64,000 bases of DNA from Nostoc sp. HK-01 (GTDB lineage Bacteria; Cyanobacteriota; Cyanobacteriia; Cyanobacteriales; Nostocaceae), in contig AP018318.1 in the NCBI GenBank assembly GCA_003990705.1, forward strand, positions 372,001-436,000, in the 5' to 3' direction. The first letter of the stretch is position 1; each line of letters starts with the position of its first letter. Both the position numbers and the translations under genes were made by a program. Below are positions 54,026 to 61,472 of this stretch, in pieces. The notes under the pieces are model-generated. The model made no database searches, was not told where the DNA came from, and worked only from the letters and a program-made list of their open reading frames with translations.

Positions 54026-54643
54026 ATGAAAGCCTGGAAAATGATGTTGTTTGTTTTGTTATTGTTATTAAATTTTGCAGTAGCACAACCTTCTTGGGCA
54101 GATAAAATGTCTAAAATTAGCCCAGATTATCCGCTAGTTGTGCAGAATCTTAATAGTCTCTTAATAGCGAGAAATAACCCTGAACAGTCTGGTTATACCC
54201 CAGAAGAACTCCAGCAAAAAATTGCAGCGCTACAATTACAAAAACAAACTCTAGAAACTTCCGAAGATTGGGCTAGTTGTCAAAATGAAACGGGAAGGCC
54301 ACTAGCTATTTATAGTCGTAAACCTGAAGACGCAATTCCCAACAGCCTCTACTATTTAGGAAATAGACAAACTACCGATGAAGATTGGGACTGTGATGCT
54401 GTCTACTTACCGAATGATGCTCAAGTAGCAGGGTTAAATTTACCAGCAGGAGAACCAGCTATTTTGAAGCTTGTAGATGGCGCACGACTTGTGGCGAGAA
54501 TTAATCCTACTACCCAACAAATGCAATTTGATGTTCCACCTGCATTAGTAGAAGTTCTCAAGCCTGAGCAAGTAACTTGGTCAGTTCCTAATTTAGCTCA
54601 AGCAGATATTGATATCCAAACTCCTAATGCTCCAAATGATTGA
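54026..54643 (+). CDS. Secreted cyanobacterial hypothetical protein
   Basis: 205 aa from ATG 54026, chosen because GGAGGAAGT lies just upstream and the signal peptide then starts properly (MKAWKMMLFVLLLLLNFAVAQPSWA). The mature part has a helical stretch (PEELQQKIAALQLQKQTLE) and two cysteines (ASCQNETG, DWDCDAVY) that could pair. I recognise no domain. It is followed by a perfect terminator. Confidence 0.75.
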   Translation: MKAWKMMLFVLLLLLNFAVAQPSWADKMSKISPDYPLVVQNLNSLLIARNNPEQSGYTPEELQQKIAALQLQKQTLETSEDWASCQNETGRPLAIYSRKPEDAIPNSLYYLGNRQTTDEDWDCDAVYLPNDAQVAGLNLPAGEPAILKLVDGARLVARINPTTQQMQFDVPPALVEVLKPEQVTWSVPNLAQADIDIQTPNAPND

Positions 54644-54651
54644 AATTAAAT

Positions 54652-54691
54652 AAAAAAGCGGCGATATCAGTCATGATATCGCCGCTTTTTT
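54652..54691. terminator. Strong bidirectional terminator
   Basis: A perfect 18-bp stem AAAAAAGCGGCGATATCA/TGATATCGCCGCTTTTTT with a 4-nt loop. It separates the secreted hypothetical gene from the convergent copper-binding protein gene. Confidence 0.95.
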
Positions 54692-54744
54692 ATGAGGTTG
54701 TGTTTTGTAAATGTAGCGATCGCTATCTATTTACTAATCTTAAA

Positions 54745-55149
54745 TTAGCGAGATAAAAGTGCATCTTCTGTAACTAAACTGGCTCTGCGGAAATAAGAAG
54801 TAGAATTGAGCGCCATTGCTTTGCAGTGTTCTGCACATTTACGGCAAATAGCCGCGCAATATCTCATTGTGGCATCGTTACTCATCTGCTCACAAGCCAT
54901 TGCTGTGCGATCGCACATTTCTGCACACAAGCTACAAGCATTACCCATAAACTCAGAACCGTCGTTCATCATATTGACGCACATCATGCACATTTCGGCA
55001 CAGTCACGCATCATGGACATCATAGTCATATCCAGATGTTGACCTCCATGATTTTTGCTGTATTTGAGGGTATCAATACAAATAGTGTGACATTCGATGC
55101 AGGTTTCTTTGGTGGTTTCTACTGCGTTAAGTATAGATTCAGTCATCAT
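54745..55149 (-). CDS. Cys-rich four-helix copper-binding protein (DUF326/Csp-like)
   Basis: 134 aa with 14 Cys in CxxxC/CxxC helical spacing: ETCIECHTIC, DCAEMCMMC, ACSLCAEMC, YCAAICRKCAEHC. The many Met residues also fit copper binding. This is the four-helix-bundle DUF326 family that includes Csp storage proteins. There is no signal peptide, so it is a cytosolic (Csp3-like) form. A single gene. Confidence 0.93.
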   Translation of the reverse strand: MMTESILNAVETTKETCIECHTICIDTLKYSKNHGGQHLDMTMMSMMRDCAEMCMMCVNMMNDGSEFMGNACSLCAEMCDRTAMACEQMSNDATMRYCAAICRKCAEHCKAMALNSTSYFRRASLVTEDALLSR

Positions 55150-55702
55150 AAGAGTAATTTCCTAAAAACTTAAATGCTGTGAGATAGCTCTTAATTAGCA
55201 AGGTAAAGGTTTACTTTGGAGAATTCAATAGTTTGCTAAATTCCTCAAACTCGAAGATCACTAAATCTATGAACTTGCTGTAAATTTAGCTGTTTGGCGA
55301 GACTAGTGCAGAAGGGAATTAGCCAAAATCCTGATTAATTAAGGCGGAAAAATCTGCCATTTTTTGTCAAGCATTAATTATGAGAACTGATTTCCCACTC
55401 AAACATGGGAGATTCACGGTGACTTTGGCTCTCTATTTCATCCTTACAACACAACATTAGCCGAGTGAACACACCCGCCATCCTCATCCATACAATCATT
55501 ATTCAGTCAAGGTTTCAGGTATTTTTATCAACAGCAAAATGTTGCCAGAAAATATGCAATGAGTACATTTACTCGAAGTAACCTAATGTCAAAAATCCCT
55601 GACTTTATTGCAAAATGTTACGTTTATGAGGCACTTAATCTGTTTCCTACCTAATTTTTACGTTGTAGACATTGCCCACCCGACAATTGTCTGGGTGTAA
55701 GC
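55150..55702. other. 553-bp intergenic region
   Basis: Between two leftward genes. It holds a + strand intrinsic terminator at 55343-55365 that belongs to no visible + gene. No coding frame stands out. Confidence 0.45.
55343..55365 (+). terminator. Orphan terminator-like hairpin
   Basis: A 6-bp stem GGCGGA/TCTGCC (one G-U) with an AAAA loop, followed by ATTTTTTG. No gene on the + strand ends before it. Confidence 0.5.
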
Positions 55703-57346
55703 CTAAGAACGAATTTTTTGGGAATAAAACGAAGCTGATTCTTCGTTTTCGGCACATTCTTGAGCAAACTTAATCAGATGATGTCCAACTAGTCCCACAT
55801 GAATTAAGTTCTCAATATTCCCTGATTTCAGTGCTGGTTTAGCCATTTGCCAAAAAACTTGGCGATAGTTAGCAAATACACCGACACGCAACAAAATATT
55901 AGTTAAATAAGTTAAGCCTTTGCGAATATTTGCCCAAGAAGTCCGAGCCGGGCTATTAGGTACAGCGATGCGGTTGGGGTAAGTATGCTCCATATTGTAG
56001 GCAAACCGCTGATATAAAAACTCTGGCTGATATGCTTGCGTGATACAACGTCGCCACATTTCCACAACTTGCTGATAAGGTAGCAAAAACTCCACATTTG
56101 ATTCCCGACTTTCATCAAAGACGAGCCGCCCTTCTGCTTCTAATCTCCGCCATAAGGGAGTTCTTGGTAGAGCGTGAAGTAGATTAATTGTCAACATAGG
56201 AATTTGTGACAGCCGAATAAATTCGAGAATTCGGTCTGCGGTTTCTGGTGTATCTGTATCTAAACCGATGATGATACCTGATACAACTTCCATGCCATAG
56301 CTATTCAAAACCTTAATAGCTTCTAAGATGGGCATACTGAGATTTTGGTCTTTAGAAATAGAGTGCAACGCCTCTGTTTCTGGGGTTTCTATCCCACAAA
56401 ATACAGTACAAAAATAGGCTTCGCGCATCATCGCCAATAATTTTGGACTTTGCGCGAGGTTGAGAGTTGCTTCACAGGCAAATTGAATCGGATAACCATT
56501 GCGCTTTTGCCAGTCAATTAAGTGAGGTAGCAACTGCATTGCCGCACGGCGATCGCCAACAAAGTTATCATCAACAAAATACACTGCGCCTAAATTCCCA
56601 GATTTTCGCATCGCATCAAGTTCCGCTAAAACTTGCTCTGGGGTTTTCATCCGTGGATTTCTGCCATAGAGTTCGGGAATATCACAAAACTCGCAGCGAT
56701 AAGGACAACCGCTAGAGAACTGGACATTTGCGAGAAAATAATGATTGAGATTCACCAAATGATAAGCCGGAGTGGGGAACTCAGTTAAGGGCAAACGTTC
56801 TTGAGTTTCAAACCGAATTTGTTGTGGCGGACGTTCATGATTTTGGTCGAGATACTCAATCAGGCGATCGCTGGCATCTCCCAATTCACCTAAATGTAAA
56901 ATATCAAAGTCAGGATAATATTCTGGACAACCAGACACCGAAGGGCCTCCCAAAACTGTGATTTTGCCTTCGCGGTGAGCCAGTTGATTAATTTGATTAA
57001 TCTGCGGTTTTTGGATGTGCATTCCACTCACAATCACCACATCCGCCCATTGATAATCAGCTTTTTTGGCTGGGTGCAAATTTTCATCAATAAAGCGTAC
57101 TTCCCATTCTTGGGGTAAATAGGCAGCCACAATCAAAATACCTTGAGGTGGCATAAAAGCCCGAACATTACCCATCAATGGATAAGCATGATGAAACGTG
57201 CCAAAAGAGCGACTGTACTTGGGGAAGATGCAGAGAATCCGCCGATGATGTATGGGAACGTAACGGGCTTTTTTAGTGATAGGAGTAGTTGCTAAATTAG
57301 CAGCCACAGGGATTTGTTTCTCAAAAGAATTTAGTTGCACAGTCAT
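55703..57346 (-). CDS. B12-binding radical SAM methylase, HpnP-like (hopanoid C-2 methylase candidate)
   Basis: 547 aa. The N-terminal part is a cobalamin-binding-like domain (~35-180: CIFPKYSRSFGTFHHAYPLM..., FMPPQGILIVAAYLP). The radical SAM cluster motif CPYRCEFC has Cys214, Cys218 and Cys221. The C-terminal DUF4070 region has TINLLHALPRTPLW. The pattern closely matches HpnP, the hopanoid C-2 methylase, as I remember it; a paralogue with another substrate cannot be excluded. No hopanoid genes are adjacent. Confidence 0.8.
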   Translation of the reverse strand: MTVQLNSFEKQIPVAANLATTPITKKARYVPIHHRRILCIFPKYSRSFGTFHHAYPLMGNVRAFMPPQGILIVAAYLPQEWEVRFIDENLHPAKKADYQWADVVIVSGMHIQKPQINQINQLAHREGKITVLGGPSVSGCPEYYPDFDILHLGELGDASDRLIEYLDQNHERPPQQIRFETQERLPLTEFPTPAYHLVNLNHYFLANVQFSSGCPYRCEFCDIPELYGRNPRMKTPEQVLAELDAMRKSGNLGAVYFVDDNFVGDRRAAMQLLPHLIDWQKRNGYPIQFACEATLNLAQSPKLLAMMREAYFCTVFCGIETPETEALHSISKDQNLSMPILEAIKVLNSYGMEVVSGIIIGLDTDTPETADRILEFIRLSQIPMLTINLLHALPRTPLWRRLEAEGRLVFDESRESNVEFLLPYQQVVEMWRRCITQAYQPEFLYQRFAYNMEHTYPNRIAVPNSPARTSWANIRKGLTYLTNILLRVGVFANYRQVFWQMAKPALKSGNIENLIHVGLVGHHLIKFAQECAENEESASFYSQKIRS

Positions 57347-57533
57347 CGCTAATTTCTCACCCGAAAAATGAGCAGCTAATTTGACAATTTATTGCCAAAT
57401 TAGCTGTAATTTTAAATAGCTTACCGTGATAGTTAAAAAATTTGTACCTGTCTAGATATACACCTTTTTATAGAAGTTGGAGATGATTGATTATGTTATT
57501 GCAGAAGGTAGGAGGCACGCAGAGAGCAGGGAG

Positions 57534-57584
57534 AAAGAATGAAAAACCTATAAATTTGTATCATTTTTTTCGTGAAATGGTATA
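57534..57584. mobile_element. Right half of the 104-bp MITE-like element
   Basis: AAAGAATGAAAAACC, then ATAAATTTGTATCA, seven Ts, and CGTGAAATGGTAT, matching 51210-51261 with few changes. The left inverted repeat is not found. Confidence 0.7.
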
Positions 57585-57627
57585 AGAGGATGTTTGAAAA
57601 GTCTCTTGTGGTGGATCAAATAATTTT

Positions 57628-57707
57628 AGATCCCCCTAAATCCCCCTTAAAAAGGGGGACTTGAAGAGGCTCTTAGCCCCCCTTTTTAAGGGGGGTTGGG
57701 GGGATCT
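57628..57707. repeat. G/C-run cruciform repeat
   Basis: An 80-bp block with outer arms AGATCCCCC and GGGGGGATCT and two inner C/G-run hairpins around TTAAAAA and TTTTTAA. It is a dispersed Nostoc repeat; a partial copy is at 19462-19500. Confidence 0.8.
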
Positions 57708-58375
57708 GGAAGTGCCAATATACACAACAAATCACTTTTAAAACAACCTTTAAGAGGCAAAAGTAAAAGTCTGATTATTCATGGCATTCAAGCTTTCAAA
57801 TTCTCCTAAAATATCTGACTACCGCTTGAAAAGCTTAAATTTTAGAGGTGCGGATAAAATCAGGCTTTTTTGATTAACCTAATATTCCTACTAATGAAAT
57901 AATTGAAATTTACATATCTTATACTTTTGATAGATGTAGCGAAAGTAATTATAGTAATGGGATGTGATGAATAAATTACTTGTGAAGATAGGAAAAAGAG
58001 AACGGAGAATAGAGAATAAGAAAGAAGGAATAAAGGTCTACTTATTTTTTCTCAAAACTAAATTAGAAATTATATATGTAGAAAGTGCAACATCAACACA
58101 GGATCATCCCTCTAAGTGTATAGTGAGCGAGGGGAATTATCGGCGATCGCATTTTGGAAAACCCTAGTGACAATTAAAGGGTTTAGCGAATAAACTACCG
58201 ATAAAATTTGCTCAAAGGCTGACTCTGTATCGGTTATAGCTGAATAAATAAAATAGATGTATTATGGAAAATCCTTATGTAAAATTAGAAAGTCGCAAAA
58301 ATTAAAAATTGCTAACACTTCTGGCTAACAGTGCTAGAGTTTCAAAAATTCATCAAAAATTTTCAGCGGGTATCA

Positions 58376-60577
58376 ATGCTGAAGCAACTTAAGAAAAACC
58401 AGGTTCCTTTAATTATTGGCGCGGCAGTATTTGCCTTTTCAGCTGGGGCAATGGTGTCCGCACCTGAGATTGGCAAAACAGTGGGTCAATGGCTCAAAAT
58501 AGGTAAAAATCAGCCAGAACAGCTATCAGAAGCGAATAAAGTCAAATCTGCTGTATTCCCACTGGTAGCGCAATCTCCAGTGGAAAGAGCCGGAAAATTA
58601 GAAGCGATCGCCAAAGGATTTGCTTCAGCTGACCGCAATCGCGCCCGCTATCTTTTAGCTAGTGATTTACTTGAAACTAGAGATGCTCAACAAGCCCTAG
58701 ATTTACTGGCAGACTTGGAAAAAGACTATCCTGTGTTAGCGCCCTACATATTGCTGAAACAAGCCCAAGCACAGGATATTTTAGGCGAACAAGGCAAGGC
58801 TTCCGATCTGCGGCAAAAAGTGCTGAAATCTTACCCCAAAGCAGCGGCGGCGGCGAAAGCGCTGTACTTAATTGGTCAACCAGAAACTCAAGATACGGCG
58901 ATCGCGCAATTTCCCTCCCACCCCCTCACCTGGGAAATTATTCGTCAACGCTTGCAAAAAAATCCCAATCAGCCCCAATTAAAATTAATCTTGGCCAAAT
59001 ATGCTTACAATCAACCAGGAATAGTTGGGATATTAGATCAGCTGGTGAAACAGCCAAATCTCAAACCCGCAGACTGGGAGACAATTGGCACAGCGTATTG
59101 GGAAAATACCCAATTTCGCAAAGCAGCGATCGCCTATACTCAAGCACCAAAAACACCTCAAAATCTCTACCGCATAGGACGGGGGTTGCAGATAGGTGGT
59201 CAAAGCCAAGATCGAGAAAAAGCGATCGCCACATACAAGCAACTAGTACAACAATTCACCGATGCTCAAGAAACGGGAACTGCATTATTACGTTTAGCAG
59301 ACACGGCCAAAACCCGCAAAGATGCCATACCCTATCTCAATCAAGTCATAGAGCAATTCCCAGAACAAGCACCCACAGCCCTAGCCACCAAAGCTAAAAT
59401 TCTTCCCGGTCTAAATGATCAAAAATCGGCGCAACAAGCCTGGGATTTATTGTTGAGCAAGTATGGTAACTCTGATGAAGCCGCAGAATATCGCTGGAAA
59501 ATTGCCCTAGATAAAGCCAAAGCTAACGATTACGTCACCGCTTGGGAATGGGCGCAACCAATTACCACAAATAACCCTAATAGTATTTTGGCTCCCAGAG
59601 CCGGATTTTGGGTAGGTAAATGGGCGATAAAACTGGGCAAGCAACAAGAAGCTAAAACCGCCTTTGAGTACGTAATTAGCCAGTTTCCTCAATCTTATTA
59701 TGCCTGGCGATCGGCTAATATTCTGGGGTTGAATGTCGGCAACTTTAACAATGTGCGCCAACTCACTCCTGAAGTTGTTCCGCACCTGCGTCCAGTTCCC
59801 ACTGCTGGTTCCGACACCTTCAAAGAATTGTATTTGTTAGGACAAGACCGTGATGCTTGGTTGCAATGGGAAACCGAATTTCTCAACAAAAAACAGCCCA
59901 CAGTTGCCGAACAATTCACTGAAGGTTTGATGCGTCTAGCTAGGGGAGAAAATCTTTCGGGAATAGACATTATTTCTAAATTGGAAGATCGAGAAATACC
60001 CGAAGAACAAGCGCAATATCAAGCCTTAAGTAAACAAATCATTTACTGGCAAGCTCGTTATCCATTTCCCTATCTCAAAGAAATTGAAAAATGGTCTGCC
60101 GAACAGAAACTTAATCCTTTACTAGTTACTGCTTTAATCCGTCAAGAATCGCGGTTTGAGGCTAAGATTAAATCCGTTGCTGGGGCTACAGGGTTAATGC
60201 AGGTACTACCCAGTACAGGGAAATGGATAGCCTCAAAAAATAATTTGGACGGTAGCAAACTTGATTTAAGCATTCCCAGCGACAATATTCTATTGGGTAC
60301 ATTGTATTTGGATTATACCCATCAGCAGTATGGCAATAATTCGTTGTTAGCTATAGCTAGTTATAATGCTGGCCCTGGCAATGTTTCTAAATGGCTGCAA
60401 ACTCTTCCCAAAGAAGACCCCGATGAATTTGTCGAAGAAATTCCCTTTGATGAAACCAAAAATTATGTGCGTCAAGTTTTTGGTAATTATTGGAATTATC
60501 TGCGACTTTACAACCCCGAAATTTCTGGTGTAGTGGCAAAATATTCAACAGAACACCCAAAATTGCCCACCCAGTGA
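58376..60577 (+). CDS. Lytic transglycosylase with SLT domain and TPR-type N-terminal region
   Basis: 733 aa from ATG 58376; a GTG 15 codons upstream is less likely. A hydrophobic signal/anchor segment (~10-30) and a long helical repeat domain (TPR-like, ~65-540) precede the SLT domain. The catalytic Glu (E591) is in LIRQESRFE, followed by GATGLMQVLPSTG and SYNAGPGNV. It cleaves peptidoglycan glycan strands to 1,6-anhydro products. The layout resembles E. coli Slt70. Confidence 0.95.
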   Translation: MLKQLKKNQVPLIIGAAVFAFSAGAMVSAPEIGKTVGQWLKIGKNQPEQLSEANKVKSAVFPLVAQSPVERAGKLEAIAKGFASADRNRARYLLASDLLETRDAQQALDLLADLEKDYPVLAPYILLKQAQAQDILGEQGKASDLRQKVLKSYPKAAAAAKALYLIGQPETQDTAIAQFPSHPLTWEIIRQRLQKNPNQPQLKLILAKYAYNQPGIVGILDQLVKQPNLKPADWETIGTAYWENTQFRKAAIAYTQAPKTPQNLYRIGRGLQIGGQSQDREKAIATYKQLVQQFTDAQETGTALLRLADTAKTRKDAIPYLNQVIEQFPEQAPTALATKAKILPGLNDQKSAQQAWDLLLSKYGNSDEAAEYRWKIALDKAKANDYVTAWEWAQPITTNNPNSILAPRAGFWVGKWAIKLGKQQEAKTAFEYVISQFPQSYYAWRSANILGLNVGNFNNVRQLTPEVVPHLRPVPTAGSDTFKELYLLGQDRDAWLQWETEFLNKKQPTVAEQFTEGLMRLARGENLSGIDIISKLEDREIPEEQAQYQALSKQIIYWQARYPFPYLKEIEKWSAEQKLNPLLVTALIRQESRFEAKIKSVAGATGLMQVLPSTGKWIASKNNLDGSKLDLSIPSDNILLGTLYLDYTHQQYGNNSLLAIASYNAGPGNVSKWLQTLPKEDPDEFVEEIPFDETKNYVRQVFGNYWNYLRLYNPEISGVVAKYSTEHPKLPTQ

Positions 60578-60589
60578 TTTTGCTAACAG

Positions 60590-60631
60590 TTACCGAAAAA
60601 GTCACAAAGTTATCTCCAACTTTTTCGGTAA
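60590..60631. terminator. Hairpin between convergent SLT and PEP-CTERM genes
   Basis: A 13-bp perfect stem TTACCGAAAAAGT/ACTTTTTCGGTAA with a 16-nt loop. It is placed to serve both genes. Confidence 0.7.
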
Positions 60632-60675
60632 ATTCAAGAGTTTTATCAAGCTTTGGTACAAGGGGATTCTTGCGG

Positions 60676-61305
60676 TTAATCTTGGTGCTGAAAGACAAAT
60701 TTTCTTTTGATAGCAATACCAAAGCCAGCCGCAGTCAAGCTACCAAGAATAGTCAGAGGTTCAGGTACAGATGATCCTGTTGACGGTATAAAGTTGGCGT
60801 AAGTTACTTCGGTAAAGTATAAGGTAGAAGCATTGATTCGCTTGCTTCTACTTAAACTAATATAATTATCATTAATTAATCCACCCCACCAACCGGCTCC
60901 AAGACCATTACTAAAAACAAAGGGAACATTCCATTGATGAGATAAATTTCCCTCAATATCTTCTATTTGTGAAAATCCATGATCTGATAAGTCATATAAA
61001 TTAATTAAGCTTTGCCAAATAGTTGTACTAGCCCTTCGCGCATCATTAGCATTTGTATAAAAAGTTGCAATCCCCCGATGTGTGAGCGATAAATCTTCAA
61101 AAGTTCCCGTGATAAAATTTACATCGTACTTTTTGTTGAAAATTTCTAACTTTCTGATAGCTTTTAAAGAATTATTTTCTGCATTAAGAATAAATGTTGG
61201 CCCATTTTTGTCAGGAGTAATGCTAAAAGCTTCAGCCTTAGTGATGAAACCACTGCTGATAAGTACGAATGAGGCCGTGGCAACAGCGAGAAATTGTTGG
61301 CTCAT
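60676..61305 (-). CDS. PEP-CTERM sorting-domain protein
   Basis: 209 aa. It starts with a signal peptide (about 1-26, ending AEA), then an extracellular beta-rich part, and ends in VPEP followed by a hydrophobic helix and KRKF. That is the PEP-CTERM anchor recognised by exosortase. The central part (GLGAGWWGGLINDNY...) matches no domain I know. No exosortase gene is in this window. It is probably displayed on or released from the cell surface. Confidence 0.88.
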   Translation of the reverse strand: MSQQFLAVATASFVLISSGFITKAEAFSITPDKNGPTFILNAENNSLKAIRKLEIFNKKYDVNFITGTFEDLSLTHRGIATFYTNANDARRASTTIWQSLINLYDLSDHGFSQIEDIEGNLSHQWNVPFVFSNGLGAGWWGGLINDNYISLSRSKRINASTLYFTEVTYANFIPSTGSSVPEPLTILGSLTAAGFGIAIKRKFVFQHQD

Positions 61306-61472
61306 ATATAGGGTCAGAGGGTCAATGTTTTTGATGTTTATTTGCTGTAGCTTTTTTCAGCTAGGTTTCTTTTACCGTGTTTTCTTATCCCTTAGCAATA
61401 TATAGGTAAAGTTTTTATAAAAATTTAATGGAGAATCCAAATTACGTAAGTTTTAGTAAAAACCCTGGCATA

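Larger units (their letters stand above)
57347..58375. other. Repeat-rich intergenic region
   Basis: About 1 kb without a supported gene. It contains the half MITE (57534-57584), the G/C-run cruciform (57628-57707) and an AGAGAATAAG-type purine-rich block near 58000. A 67-codon frame there (57964-58167) is probably not a gene. Confidence 0.5.

Noticed and set aside
57964-58167. 67-codon frame in a repeat-rich spacer
   Set aside because: It reads through a purine-rich AGAGAATAAG-type block and an inserted HIP1 site; the composition is unlike a real protein.
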